NCBI GenBank assembly: GCA_964017065.1
Contig: OZ024784.1
Span: 5,499,152-5,563,151, forward strand
Source: Haliclona indistincta
Lineage: Eukaryota; Porifera; Demospongiae; Haplosclerida; Chalinidae
Direction of reading: 5' to 3'
DNA: 64,000 bases
The position numbers were made by a program, and so were the translations under genes. Under the pieces are notes generated by a model. It saw only the letters and a program-made list of their open reading frames with translations. It did not search any database and was not told where the DNA came from. Positions 11,823-24,230 of this stretch are shown piece after piece. Numbering within the stretch: position 1 is the first letter of the stretch; the number at the start of each line of letters is the position of its first letter.

Positions 11823-13960
11823 TCATAAGTCCTCAACTTGATAACCGAGTACTCTAATCATTGATCCAGCAAGATGGAGACTACCAGTCACTAGCACTTG
11901 AACATGGTGTCCATCACCTCTCATCTTTCTCACCCAACTGACAGCCTCATCAGCACATGAGAAGACATGAGTGGAGGAGCTAGAGAGTCTCTGCCACATG
12001 GACTCATTGTCATGGCAACGCTGAAGCTGACTATCACTGGTGACTGTGTAGTTAGTTTGATCTGACAAAGAGCAGTAGTTTAGCTAGTACAACAACTAGA
12101 GCCAGCTCACCAGATGAGTTGCTATCAGAGTATGCTACATTAGGACAGAACACAGCATGAGACACTGAAAGATCCTATAGAGAACAAAATAATAGCAATG
12201 GTACTGTATTATTACACCTTTAGCTTGGACATCAATGCCTCAGTATCTCTCCTACCAGAAAAATTGAACACCATTGTCTGAATGACAGGTACACTGAAAA
12301 TATAATAATTATGATTTAGGATTATCTCAACACACATACTCTAGTGACTTCTTCTCATTGGCTGCAGCTTGTTTAAACCACTCTGCACACTTCTCCAGAC
12401 TCTCTGGAGTGTGAGCACCATCCACATACCATGTGATTCCTTTCTCCTTGAATGTCTGACAGCGTCCAGGCCATCGACACTCCTTTAGACCTGCAACCAC
12501 TTGCTATCAGGTCACATACACACACGATCCCTTCTCACCTTTGATAAATGAGGGAGGAAGAGGAAATGGATCAGCAGCTACTGACTCAGCTGAACAACTA
12601 ATAGTACTGTCATCATCTGATATGCAAAGATAACACCTAGTAGTACTCCACACTATCCTTCTCACCACTAGTCAATGGCCACTGTCCCCTCTCTTGTAGC
12701 CAAACACGACATGTCTGTACAGCCAGAGATGCATTCATCAGCTGATGGCTGCCAGGAATACCAACCACTGATAGAAGAAGAATGATAGTAATAGTAGTGA
12801 GCTGGCTCCTCTTACCAATATCCTTGCTGTTAGGATAGAGGTGATGATCAGGAGCTACCAGTAATGATGATGCTTTTAGCTCAAGTGCTCTCTCCTTCAG
12901 AACACTCATAGCATCAGGCTCCTGTGAAACTGTGAGGGCTGGACGACCAGGCTGTCAAGAGTAATCAAATAATTATTAGTGACAGTGTTGGTTGTCAGAT
13001 ACCTTGAATATTCCAGCTTTGTACCATGCAATACTGCCCAATGTATTCCCTAATATGTCAGTGTGGTCATACCCAATACTAGTGACTGCACATACAGTTG
13101 GCATGCTTAGAATAAAGAGAACAAAAATATCAAAGGAAGGAAGTAAGTAAAGAAGAGGATGGCAATAGGTATCACAGGTTGTACACTGACTTGATTATAT
13201 TAGTGCTGTCGTACGTTCCTCCAATACCAACCTCAACAACAGCCACATCAACCTGAGCAACAGAGAAGAGATAGGACTGATACTGCTTCTTACAACACTA
13301 ACTTTCTCTTTAAGAAATACAGAGAATGCCAATATAGTGAGAAACTTGAAATACGATGGCATTCTTCCTTCTTCTTGATCCTAGCATCAGAAAAGAACTC
13401 TCATGTGTACTCTGATTTCTGACACAATACTATACTTTTGTTTGTTCCAGTTTATTGTAGCAGTCCCAGAAATGCTCCACGAACTGAGGTCTAGTGAGAG
13501 GGCGTCCATTGATGCGTATTCTCTCCCTCACCTCCAGTAAGTGAGGAGAACTGTCATTGAGGAACTGATAATAATACACAATAATCGTATAAACCTGTAT
13601 AAACCAGTCTTGAGTCCATGAGCTCTGAGTATACTGTCACACAGAGCACACACCGAGCCCTGGATGGAGGAGGAACACTGATTATAGAGTCAACACAGAT
13701 AATTGCTGTCATACATAAAATGCACAAAACCACATACCTTTCCTTTGGTGCCTGCCACATGAATTGCATTTAGTTGATTCAGATCAGCGTCCTTAATAAA
13801 AATTTTAAAAACAAGTTAAAAATAATAGTGACAACCTCATAATAATTATGATCCACCTGTATGCCGACCTTATTAAGACTCATTCGTGTTCTATCAAACT
13901 CAACTGCTGAGTTGCGGCCACCTAGTCGTCTGATCTCTGCCAAAACAGCAGCATTAGTCT
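11823..13960 (-). repeat. Left arm of FPGS inverted duplication
   Basis: Reverse-complement match to 14400-16441. The 3' two thirds, introns included, are almost identical (for example 12637-12990 versus 15280-15629, where I noticed only single-base differences). Identity stops at the stop codons. The 5' exons, the intron near 13100-13200 and a patch near 12215-12330 are clearly diverged. Confidence 0.85.
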
Positions 13961-14113
13961 GCAGGCTGTTCAATTTTTCTACAGCTAGCTGGATCAAGAT
14001 ATCGAGACAAAACATATAATTTCAATTGCAAAAGACCTAGGCTATAGCTAGCTTCATTTTACCTCATATTTTTCCACTACGTGACCATTGAGGGAAGAGT
14101 CTGTAGAAACCAT
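11823..14113 (-). CDS. FPGS: Folylpolyglutamate synthase, copy A
   Basis: Mur-ligase-family enzyme that adds glutamates to folates, retaining them in the cytosol and mitochondria. The start ATG is at 14113, MVSTDSSLNGH. Family motifs in order: AVEKLNSLQTNA, the ATP loop HVAGTKGKGSVCAL, TGLYSSPHLLEVRERIRING, a DVAVVEVGIGGTYDST-type segment (near 13200-13240), an IAWYKAGIFK block, GLKECRWPGRCQ with WYVDGAHTPES, and a C-terminal exon ending GYQVEDL. Introns are short. It is the minus-strand arm of an inverted duplication with copy B at 14260-16441. Copy A has the more canonical N-terminal exon (QTNAAVLAEIRRLGG). Both copies appear intact by eye. Confidence 0.88.
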
Positions 14114-14259
14114 TTTACCAAGAGACAGAAGCTGACTGCTTGCACCACAGCAGGCTATAGACCACTCTGTCCTGGCAAAAATTGCTATCGTGTGTAACAT
14201 AGCGGTCACTCGCACGAGGAGGAGTAGGAGGTGGGGCTAATCCACGTGTATAAATTAAA
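14114..14259. promoter_or_regulatory. Bidirectional promoter between the two FPGS copies
   Basis: 146 bp between divergent ATGs. It contains CCACGTG followed by TATAAATT just before copy B's ATG at 14260. It sits at the centre of the inverted duplication but is not itself an obvious palindrome, so the arms do not meet. Confidence 0.5.
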
Positions 14260-16441
14260 ATGGCTGAAGGTTTGTCTTCCATGTCTTCTGTCCCAGATGA
14301 GTATCAGGTGATAGGAACACACGATAACGATATTATGGTGTCTATATTATGTTATATAGCAAGCAGTAGAGGTACTGAACACTCTTCAGAATAGCTCTCG
14401 CCGCCGCCATGTGGACTCTAAAGCTCACATTGAGTTTTCTAGGACAGGGACTTACCTAAGTAGAGTCGGAGTAGAGGTAACTTAACTGCTCGAGACCTTC
14501 ACTTATAATAATTATACCACCCAAGGTGCGTGATTTGAGCAAACTACATATCATTCATGTCGCAGGAACTAAAGGAAAAGTGTGTGGTTGCTGACTGTGT
14601 CTTGTAACTTCTTCTGTCCGTCCATCCAGGGCTCGGTGTGTGCTCTGTGTGAAAGTATACTCAGAGCTCATGGACTCAAGACTGGTTTATACAGGTTTAT
14701 ACGATTATAGATAACTATTGTGTATTATTATCAGTTCCTCAATGACAGTTCTCCTCACTTACTGGAGGTGAGGGAGAGAATACGCATCAATGGATGCCCT
14801 CTCACTAAACCTCAGTTTGTGGAACATTTCTGGGACTGCTACAATAAATTGGAACAATCAAAAGTTTGTGAGCTCATAATCAACTGATGTACCAAGTATG
14901 TGGGTTGTATTTAGGAGCAGTACGAGGGTGCAATGCCTGGATATTTTCGATTTCTTACAATTATGGCACTGTCTCTGTTTCTTAAAGAGAAGGTACATGT
15001 GTCTTTGTGAAGGTTTGCTATCTTCTCTGCTGGTCAGGTTGATGTGGCTGTTGTTGAGGTTGGTATTGGAGGAACATATGACAGCACTAATGTCATCAAG
15101 TCAGTTTGCATTGTGTACTTCTCGTATACTCGTCTTGTCTCTATCTCCATCTTTTCTCAGCTCACCAACTGTATGTGCAGTCACTAGTATTGGTCATGAC
15201 CACACTCATATACTAGGGAATACATTGAGCAGTATTGCATGGTACAAAGCTGGAATATTCAAGGTATCTGACAACCAACACTGTCACTAATAATTATTTG
15301 ATTACTCTTGACAGCCTGGTCGTCCAGCCCTCACAGTTCCACAGGAGCCTGATGCTATGAGTGTTCTGAAGGAGAGAGCACTTGAGCTAAAAGCATCATC
15401 ATTACTGGTAGCTCCTGATCATCACCTCTATCCTAACAGCAAGGATATTGGTAAAAGGAGCCAGCTCACTACTATTACTATCATTCTTCTTCTATCAGTG
15501 GTTGGTATTCCTGGCAGCCATCAGCTGATGAATGCATCTCTGGCTGTACAGACATGTCGTGTTTGGCTACAAGAGAGGGGACAGTGGCCATTGACTAGTG
15601 GTGAGAAGGATAGTGTGGAGTACTACTAGATGTTATCTTTGCATATCAGATGATGACAGTACTATTAGTTGTTCAGCTGAGTCAGTAGCTGCTGATCCAT
15701 TTCCTCTTCCTCCCTCATTTATCAAAGGTGAGAAGGGATCGGGTGTGTATGTGACCTGATAGCAAGTGGTTGCAGGTCTAAAGGAGTGTCGATGGCCTGG
15801 ACGCTGTCAGACATTCAAGGAGAAAGGAATCACATGGTATGTGGATGGTGCTCACACTCCAGAGAGTCTGGAGAAGTGTGTAGAGTGGTTTAAACAAGCT
15901 GCAGCCAATGAGAAGAAGTCACTAGAGTATGCGTTGAGCTGCAACACTTGCTTATCTTTCTTAGATTTCCTGTTCTAGTAGCTATGGTGTTCAATTTTTC
16001 TGGTAAGCGTGATGGCACAGAGTTGATGGGGAAGTTGACGGTCCGTTCATTATTGATGACTCAAATCACAATAATTTTGTTCTCTATAGGATCTTTCAGT
16101 GTCTCATGCTGTGTTCTGTCCTAATGTAGCATACTCTGATAGCAACTCATCTGGTGAGCTGGCTCTAGTTGTTGTACTAGCTAAACTACTGCTCTTTGTC
16201 AGATCAAACTAACTACACTGTCACCAGTGATAGTCAGCTTCAGCGTTGCCATGACAATCAGTCCATGTGGCAGAGACTCTCTAGCTCCTCCACTCATGTC
16301 TTCTCATGTGCTGATGAGGCTGTCAGTTGGGTGAGAAAGATGAGAGGTGATAGACACCATGTTCAAGTGCTAGTGACTGGTAGTCTCCATCTTGCTGGAT
16401 CAATGATTAGAGTACTCGGTTATCATGTTGAGGACTTGTGA
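14260..16441 (+). CDS. FPGS: Folylpolyglutamate synthase, copy B
   Basis: Same gene structure as copy A on the opposite strand. It starts MAEGLSSMSSVPDEYQ, spliced to QAVEVLNTLQ. The ATP loop is HVAGTKGKGSVCAL, followed by SSPHLLEVRERIRING, the IAWYKAGIFK block, GLKECRWPGRCQ, WYVDGAHTPES and a final exon ending GYHVEDL at 16441. The second exon (NSSRRRHVDSKAHIEF) is strongly diverged from copy A and from the usual FPGS sequence, whereas the 3' half is near-identical to A. FNFSGKRDGTELMGKL in B replaces FNFSGRRDTEALMSKL in A. Possible outcomes are a dose duplicate, compartment-specific isoforms or subfunctionalised enzymes. Confidence 0.87.
14400..16441 (+). repeat. Right arm of FPGS inverted duplication
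   Basis: Inverted partner of 11823-13960. From about 15170 to the stop at 16441, the arms match through exons and introns except for a diverged patch at about 15935-16080 (end of the GAHTPES exon region, next intron and the FNFSG exon). 3' flanks beyond the stop are unrelated. Confidence 0.85.
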
Positions 16442-16560
16442 TGAGATTTAGAATTATATTATTTATTTTGTTAATGCCAAACCAAATTGGGGGAATACCC
16501 TTTGTCAACCCGATATTTCTGCCCCATCAGCGTTCGTTCTGTTCTCTCTCAACAGCTGCG

Positions 16561-19500
16561 ATGGGTAACCGTACGCCGAGTGTAGCAAAAAACCCGTGGT
16601 CTCGGGCTCGTATTCATCTTCCGCCGCGTTTCACGACGCAGACCTCGGTCGAAATTGCAAGTAGATTCGACGTTGAAACTCGTGTGGGTAGCTGTCCTCC
16701 TACAGCAGCTGTGCAAGACTTGTTAATTGAACTGAGCTCAGGCAAGCAATCTAGTCGTCTCTATGAAGCATTGGTTCTTCTATACGACAAGAAAGTACGC
16801 ATAGAGAGCGATCCTTCGTTGATGCAGGTAACTATAATTATTGCACACAAAATGATATTATTTATTTATTTTTATGATTAATTATTGTACAGAAAGTTCA
16901 TGAGCTTTGTCTTTCAAATGGAAAATCTGTACAACAAGGTGATGTGCATTAGGTGCATAAATATATTTTATGATGTTATATATACAGGTGTTGGACCAAT
17001 GAATATCTTTTGCTCTCCAGCAAATGTCATTACAACCATTGAAAAAGATTCTTTGGGAGATGAATTTGTGCTAGTCGACATTGATTCCTGTGAGATGAAT
17101 CCTGTACCAAAGAACCGTTCATCTTCAATGCTGGCACCTAGTCGAAAATCCACTTCAGAGTCTGGTAAAGGTAAGGCATAGCATTTAAAAAAAAACCTAA
17201 TTATTTGATAAGCAAAAGATTATACTATTCATAACAATGTTTGGAAGTTATAATTATACATAGTTACCTATTTGGACGAATCTTGCTTACAATAGATCTC
17301 ATCTAAAACTAAATGTTGCTGTTGCTAGAAATGAAATGTCTGTACATGCTGTACAAGGTACTGTTGTATGAACTATGTAATCCAAGAAGTTATTAGTTTC
17401 TAGTGACTAGTAGTTGGACCTATTGGTTATTAACTAGATAAGACAATGCACAGGATGAGTCTATAACAATTGTAGTACTGATAATCTCGTGATAGCCCTT
17501 TTTCGTTGTAGCTGATGCAACTGCTGCTCATTCACTAAAGGTGCAACATCATTTGAATGACATGTTTTCCCATGCTTGTCAAAACTCGCATGTGCTAATT
17601 CAACCAAGCAACATAATTTTACTTGGTCAAACAGGAGCAGGCAAAACAAGCACTGTCCATCACTTACAAAACAAGCCTCTGCCTGATAATCCCTCAAGCA
17701 CAGATCTTATTGAGGTCAACCAAGACCTTTTTTGGCAGCACCCTAGAACACATGAACTTCACACTGTAACTAAGGCTGATAAAGTAAATGGCCTAAGCAA
17801 GGCAGTTCTTGCCAATTCTCCTCTTACTCCTTCTTCTTTTCCCTTCTACTCTACCTCACAAGACACACAGCTTAAATCCTCATCTTTGCCTGCACAAGAT
17901 CTAGACATACCTGATACATGTATAATGGAAAAAGTGAGAAATAAATTTTGCCTGGAAACAACCAAGGCTGATTTGCAAAGGAAAGGTTCTGTCTCCCACA
18001 GACAGAAACCTTTATGCCTCTACCAGTTTATTGACTGTGGAGGAATGCCGTTCTTCCGTAACTTACTTCCTCAGTTCTTTCCCAGTACCACTACAGTGTT
18101 CCTTCTGGTTCATAACCTGACCGATAGACTATGTGCCAGAGCAGAAATCAGAGTACTAAAAAATGGCACAATGGTACACTTTCAGCAGATACCTTCCAGT
18201 AATCTTGATGAGATTATAAGCTGGATTGGCATTGCCCACTCTTGCTCAGCTGGTTTCGATGATTCTGTACCTCGGAACACATTCATTGTAGGCACCCACT
18301 TTGATAAGCTCCTTGACCTCTGCTTTAATGATGAGGCATTTGCCAGAGAAGCTGCTTTGATGGCTACAGAGTACATATGTCGGCAAGTGGTAGAGGAGTC
18401 CGTTGGAACTGTGGTTGATCCAAATCCGGTCTTTCTTGATAATTTACAGGCCGGAAAATCTCAATCTTCCGAGATGTGCAAATTGCGAGAGAAGCTGCAG
18501 TCATTTAGTCATAGCAAAGAACCAGTGAGTGTTCCTGTACAGTGGGCTTCTCTGATTGTTCATATCAGAGATATGGCAAGAGATGGCAAAAACGTGCTTA
18601 CTCTTGCTGCATATTTCAAAATTGCCGCTTCCTACAAGTTGGATGAAAACAATGCGTTAGATGCTTTGAAAAAGATCGAAGAAATGTGTTTAGTTTTTCG
18701 AATGCCTGCGAACTCTTATCTCAGCCACTTTATTTTCATCAATATGCAATGGCTTTTCAATGCTTTGGCTAGTGTTTTGAATCCTCCATCTTCTTTTTCT
18801 GAGAAGGGAACATTCTTTCAACACTGGCAAAGTCTTCAGAATAGTGGCTTTATGAGTTCTCAACTGCACTCTCACATCATTTCGAGGACTCCTGAAACAC
18901 CACATCTTCCTAAAAACTGGATTTCGAACATGTTACAGCATCTTTGTTTGCTTACAGAACTACCCTTTCCAGAGAAGAAACGAGAATATTTCAGTCCAGT
19001 ACTGCTGCCTCCATTTGTCAACAAGGAAGAGAAAATCAAAGATCCATTCCTTCCCAGCAAGCAAATTTCACCTGTCTATTTGCGTCCTGTATGTGGTTGC
19101 CTTCCTCCCGGCTTCCTAGCACGTCTCTTCACTATTTTAGCCAGATCTCCTGAGCTCTCTCTTACACATTGCACCAGCCAACTATCAGCAACATTCAGAT
19201 TCTCACCGACGAAGGAACTTAAAGACAGCTACTTTGTCAAGATTTCTGAAGGCAATGAAGCCATAAAAATTGAGCTCTGCAGCGAATCTCCCAAGAATAT
19301 GGCGTATTTGAAGATCTGTGAGATTACGTATCCTGTGATTAATGCAGTTCTGGTGGGGTGCAGAGAGATGACTAGTGTCTGGATCCATACTCCGCTCTTC
19401 GAACTTGAGAGTGCTGACTCATCTTTATCTCCATTGCTGGCGTTGGAGTGCCATGATTCTGGATGCCTCCTTCAACCCAACATCATCAATCATCTTACAC

Positions 19501-20500
19501 ACATTCACCTGAATCAACCTAGCAAGCAAGATCTATACACACAGTGCTCACTCAACAAGAGACGACAACACTTGAATGATCTCCATGCCTCACAATCGGT
19601 CTGGCTATGGGAGTTTGTTAAGGTATTAGAATATGACCTCAATGAATAGTGTGCGTGATGTTTGTCTTTTACTGTAGGGGAAGTTGGAAAAAAGTAGGTT
19701 AAAAAATGCTATGGTGACCGCCATCATAGGAGATAGCAGCCGTGTAAGACAAAATTAATTACATGCTATGACTCTGCATTATCATGTGTAGGAATTCTCA
19801 ATTGAAGAGTCAACTTTCAGCAGAAACTCTTGTCCAGCAGGAAATCGAGTCTATCTCTCTGATCAACGAAAGCCGTTACCTGCAGTTTCACTGGATTCAG
19901 TATGGAAAAAACAAAAAAGGAAGCACCGCTTGACTTCACAGGTTGGTTGCTTGGTTTAGGCATAATGAGCTCATGCTTTGCTCATTGTAGGAATCAGACT
20001 CTCAAACCTATGAAGACTTTCCATCTCCTGTCTCTGTTGCTGCCTCCAGTAGTAAGTTCATTGCTTTCGCTGACATAAATATTGTTGTCTTTTAATTTTC
20101 AGTATCACCTGTGTACTTACTGGACCGGTATCTTGACAACAATACTTTCTATCGGCATCTAGACCTTCAGATACGAGTCGACTTGTTTCAGCATGGTCTC
20201 TTGACAGATGATCACATGCAACAGATCATACTCAGCTTGCATGATGATGCTTACAGTGCGGCATTAGTGCCAAATGGAAAACGCAGTGCTTTGAAAATAC
20301 TAGTGGGAGCGCTCAATTTTTCAGGTAATCGCGGAGTGATGGGCCTCATTGCAGTGCTGCGTAAATATGCTGAGACAGAATCTAGTGATTCTTGCTACAA
20401 GACAGTGCTTGAAGTGCTCCAGTTGGATTCTGACTATGATTACATTAAAGAGAGTTGGCTTAGATCTCTGACTGTGTTTGATCAAGACAACTTCATGTAG
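16561..20500 (+). CDS. Roc/COR-like GTPase with C-terminal death-fold (CARD-like) domain
   Basis: First member of a four-gene family. Exons: 16561-16827, 16893-16938, 16988-17170, a 2.1-kb exon 17512-19622, then small exons, and the last from about 20102. P-loop GQTGAGKTS at 17625; switch-II DCGG at 18033, followed by LLPQFFPSTTTVFLLVHNL; a guanine-specificity-like VGTHFDKL at 18288. A COR-like winged-helix region follows (HFIFINMQWLFNAL and PVYLRPVCGCL). The last exon encodes a six-helix, CARD-like domain (FQHGLLTDDHMQQIIL and later VLQLDSDYDYI). Roco-type proteins with death folds act as regulated scaffolds in stress and immune signalling. No leucine-rich repeats or kinase are present. N-terminus is MGNRTPS, with Gly2 but Pro at position 6, so myristoylation is less likely than in the paralogues. 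Confidence 0.72.
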
Positions 20501-20656
20501 AAAATTTTGTAATAATTGTTAATTTATTCATAGCAAAATTTGATCATTATGAATATCGTTCAAAGTGGTGTGACCTTTTTGTGCAAACTAGCGGTATATA
20601 AATTGAGTAGCAACAGTGAATTGCCTATAATTTTCTCAATACCTTCAGTAGTAAAT

Positions 20657-23600
20657 ATGGGAAATTTTCTGGTTAGCAAGAGCACTATAGCTATAAACTG
20701 TATTACTATTGTGCTATTTTTCTCCAACCAGTCCAAACAGCCTGCTGCTACTACTACTGAAAATACTGCAGTGCAAGTTCAGTTCCCACCTGGAAATCAA
20801 ACCACTACTGGATCTAGTGTATTGAATAGTGTGTTGATTGAGCTTCAGAACAAGGTTTCTCTCACTGCTAATGAACTGGGTGTTTTAGACAAAGAAAAAG
20901 ATCCAGAATACCAGTTGAAACAACTGCTCGGTATCTTGAATAGTCGAGACAGTAACAAAACAATTGCACTGGAGCAATTATTTGATTGTACTTGTGAGCA
21001 TGGTGTAAGATTCAGTAATCTATCACAGGTAAGTATGAACAAGACTTAGAAATTATTAGTGAAGTTAAATATCTATTTCTTGTTGGCAGGAGCATGATGA
21101 GCTTTACAAAGTTGCTTGTTCCAGGGAAAGAATACCAAATGGTAGACCAATGTTGCGTGCATGAAAATTGCCCTGTTGTAATGCTGCATGTGCAGTAAAA
21201 AAATATTTGCATGTGTTTGCATGCTGTCATTGCTGAACAGAGTTATGAATATTTTTTATTTTTGCAAGACTAAGCATTATGAATAATTATTTTGTGCATA
21301 ATGAATACCGCATTTAAAAGCATTGACAAAATCTACTTACTATAGGTACCAGAAAAGACATGCTTCCTTTAACAGTGAATCGGAAACGTTCGTCAACTTT
21401 TGGTGCACACAGGAACAGATCGAGTCCAATCACTTTACTACCACGTTCAGAATCTGGCGAATTTTCCAACAAATTGTCTGAATTGCACTTAGCTCAAGAG
21501 ATGCTCCAGGATTCAGTTGATTTTTGTCACAAGAAGGCAGTTTTAGTTCTGATGGATGACAGTGATCACAAGAACGCAGACATGCTCCAAAATATGCTGG
21601 ATGGGAATCAAGTCCCGGTATCCTCTGAGTCTCACAAAGTGGTTGATGTCACACTAAACTCAGAGAGTTCAGCACTGGTTAGAGCAGTGGTTTCACGATC
21701 CTCATCTTTCAGAAAAAGATGTCGCGGTTCACAAGACAGACATAAAAGTCCTCAGCAAATCAGAGCTACAAATTTTGAGCAGCTCAAGCGTCAAGTTGTA
21801 AGAGCTCTACTTAAACAAGACATCACTTCAACCAAGACCTATCCTCTCACAGTATACATAAGGGCTCGAAGTGCGCACCTTTGCCGAGATTTCGTTTCTC
21901 TATTTCTTATGGGTCCCGACTCTCTTTATCTTTTCATCTACAACTGGATGAATGAGCCATCTGTCTTGTCAACCGAGAGTGATCAGAGATTGCCTCATCA
22001 AGAGGAAATATTAAAATGGATTCACACCATTGGGTTTTGCTCCAGGATAGGCAATGGCTCCCATGCAGTATCAGCCAAGGTCGTGATGACTGACTTTGAT
22101 AACTTTATGACTAGTGCAGGTCAGCAGAAGTCAGCTGAGAGGGTTGCTGACTCCCCCACTCGAATGCTCTGTGAGCAGCTTAAGGGGCACAAGTGTGGTA
22201 ATATTTTTCACTCTAAGCCGTTGTACCTCAACTTTGATGACAGCAATGAACAACAGCAGTCGGACATTCTGAAGAAAGAATTTGAAGATGCCAAATTTCA
22301 AACCAAACCAGTCGACCCACGATGGATTCATCTCCTCTGCAAGATTTCTGAAAAAAGCCAACAACCAGTTCTTCACAAGGAGAGTTTTATCAATCTTGCC
22401 AGAAGTGAAAATCTGAATGATCAAGAGGCTAATAAAGCTCTTAGTTTCTTCAAGGAATTGAAGATAATTTTCTTTCTTCCTTCTCAGTCAAAATCTGAAT
22501 TAAGGCACTTCATCTTTACTGACATTGAATGGCTCTTAAATACAATGATAGATCTACTCACTCCTCCATCTTTCAGTGACAGTGGTCTACTGTGGAACGA
22601 TTGGGAACAGCTTACTAAATCAGGAATCATGTCCGATGCCATTAAGATGAATATCGAAAAAAATCTTCTCCAAGTTGCTCAAGTTGGACTTCCAGCACAA
22701 TGGGTATTTACACTGCTCAATGAAGTTCGCCTCTTTGCCGACATCTCAACGAAGAACAATGTCCAGTACTTCTGCCCTCCTTACCTGCTCGATGATGAAT
22801 CGGAGACGAAAGTCATCCAAACAGAACAAGAAGGTATTCCTTCACTCTATCTTCGTCCAAAAGTTCACTGCATCACAGACCAGTACACAATGAGACTCTT
22901 TTGCTGGATTCTACAAAGTGGACTCCTTACCTTACAGCAATGTAAAACCAGGACTCACGGAATATTTCTCTACAGAGAGCATAACTTGCGCTTTACCATT
23001 TCATCCAGGTTTGACAGTCTTAAGATCGATGTTGAAAGTTCCTTCACTGGAGAAGAAATGGATATCAATACCTGCACTGTGGCACAACAGCTTGTTAGCA
23101 GCATTGGCAGAGCAAGTGAAGATATGAGAAGTACATGGGGTCCGGTTCTGCTAACAAAAGATGAAAAATCAAGCCAGCATGAACCAGATCGATATTTTCA
23201 GTGCTGTGATACTAAATGCTCTAAGTTTTGTGATGGGTTGCCTCATCTTGCCATGGTCATTCGTCACAATGGTCGTCCTTGCTTAGAATGTGAAGAGTCT
23301 CATCAATCACGTGCCCTCACTCCTCAAGAGGAGTTTTGGGTGGATGATTTTCAGGTAAGAATCTGTATGTTTTATTGCTCATAATTACACTTGGATTATA
23401 CAGCCTTCAACCAAAAGGCAATCCGGAGCTCAAATAAATTCAGTAGTTTCAAAATCAAGGTAAATCACACTCAATGAATTGGCATTGTTATTACTTATTA
23501 AATTTTTATAGGAGCATGCAAAAGTCTGCTGTAGTCTCCAAGATTTGGGGTTGTTCTCAGTATTCTTATACTCCTACTGCTGTCAAGTCCAAGACTTTGC

Positions 23601-24131
23601 CATTAATACAGCCAGCACATGGCTCAGCTGAATCAAGCAGAAAGGTATTGCCAGGCATGTAACCTTGCAACAATATTGTAATTTGCAATTTTGATACAGA
23701 ATCCTTTATGTATCGAAAGAAGATCTAAGTCATACGTACATGATTCAAGTTCACGTAAGAACATACTGAAATGCTTTCTTTTATGCTCTGAAAAAAATAA
23801 TTATACAGGTGATGAGAAGCACATTTTGGAAAGGCGTTTTGAGATTCTGCAAAATTATTTAGGAGTAGACATGGTTGCTATTAAATTGTTTGAAGTAAAG
23901 CTGATGGATCCAGCACAGGTACTTGGTATCTGCAGAAAGAATTTATACAAAAGTGCAGTAGAAAGATCAGAAGCTATCAGTGCAATAATCAAATCTGTTA
24001 AAGACAACGGACGACATGGTTTTCTTCAGTTCCTTAAAATTCTTGAACAGACCGGTAGATCGTATGTACAACACCAAACAATTATCGCTGAGATTGAGAA
24101 AGATCCGGACTACTTCAGTCACCTACCATAA
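20657..24131 (+). CDS. CARD / pseudo-Roc / COR-like / CARD protein, paralogue 1
   Basis: The first coding exon is 15 nt (20657-20671, MGNFL), spliced to SKQPA at 20732, giving MGxxxSK, an N-myristoylation consensus. An N-terminal CARD-like domain (about 20820-21028) has VSLTANELGVLD and QLLGILNSRD. The large exon (about 21347-23354) holds a G-domain remnant: KKAVLVLMDDSDHKNADM sits where the founder has a P-loop, and VYIRARSAHLCRDFVSLFLM sits where the founder has DCGG. COR-like signatures are FIFTDIEWLLNTM, YLRPKVHCITDQYTMRLF and LRFTISSRFDSLKI. A Cys-rich segment follows (QCCDTKCSKFC). The C-terminal CARD-like exon (about 23809-24131) has ILERRFEILQNYLGVDM. It starts 156 bp after the previous gene. 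Nucleotide binding is unlikely. Confidence 0.7.
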
Positions 24132-24230
24132 ATGTGTTGTTGAACAATGTCTGAACATATTCATTCGAGTCTTGTGATTTATTGTAGAGTCTAAATTTTT
24201 GAGTCAGCACGCACACGCACTTCCTCGATC

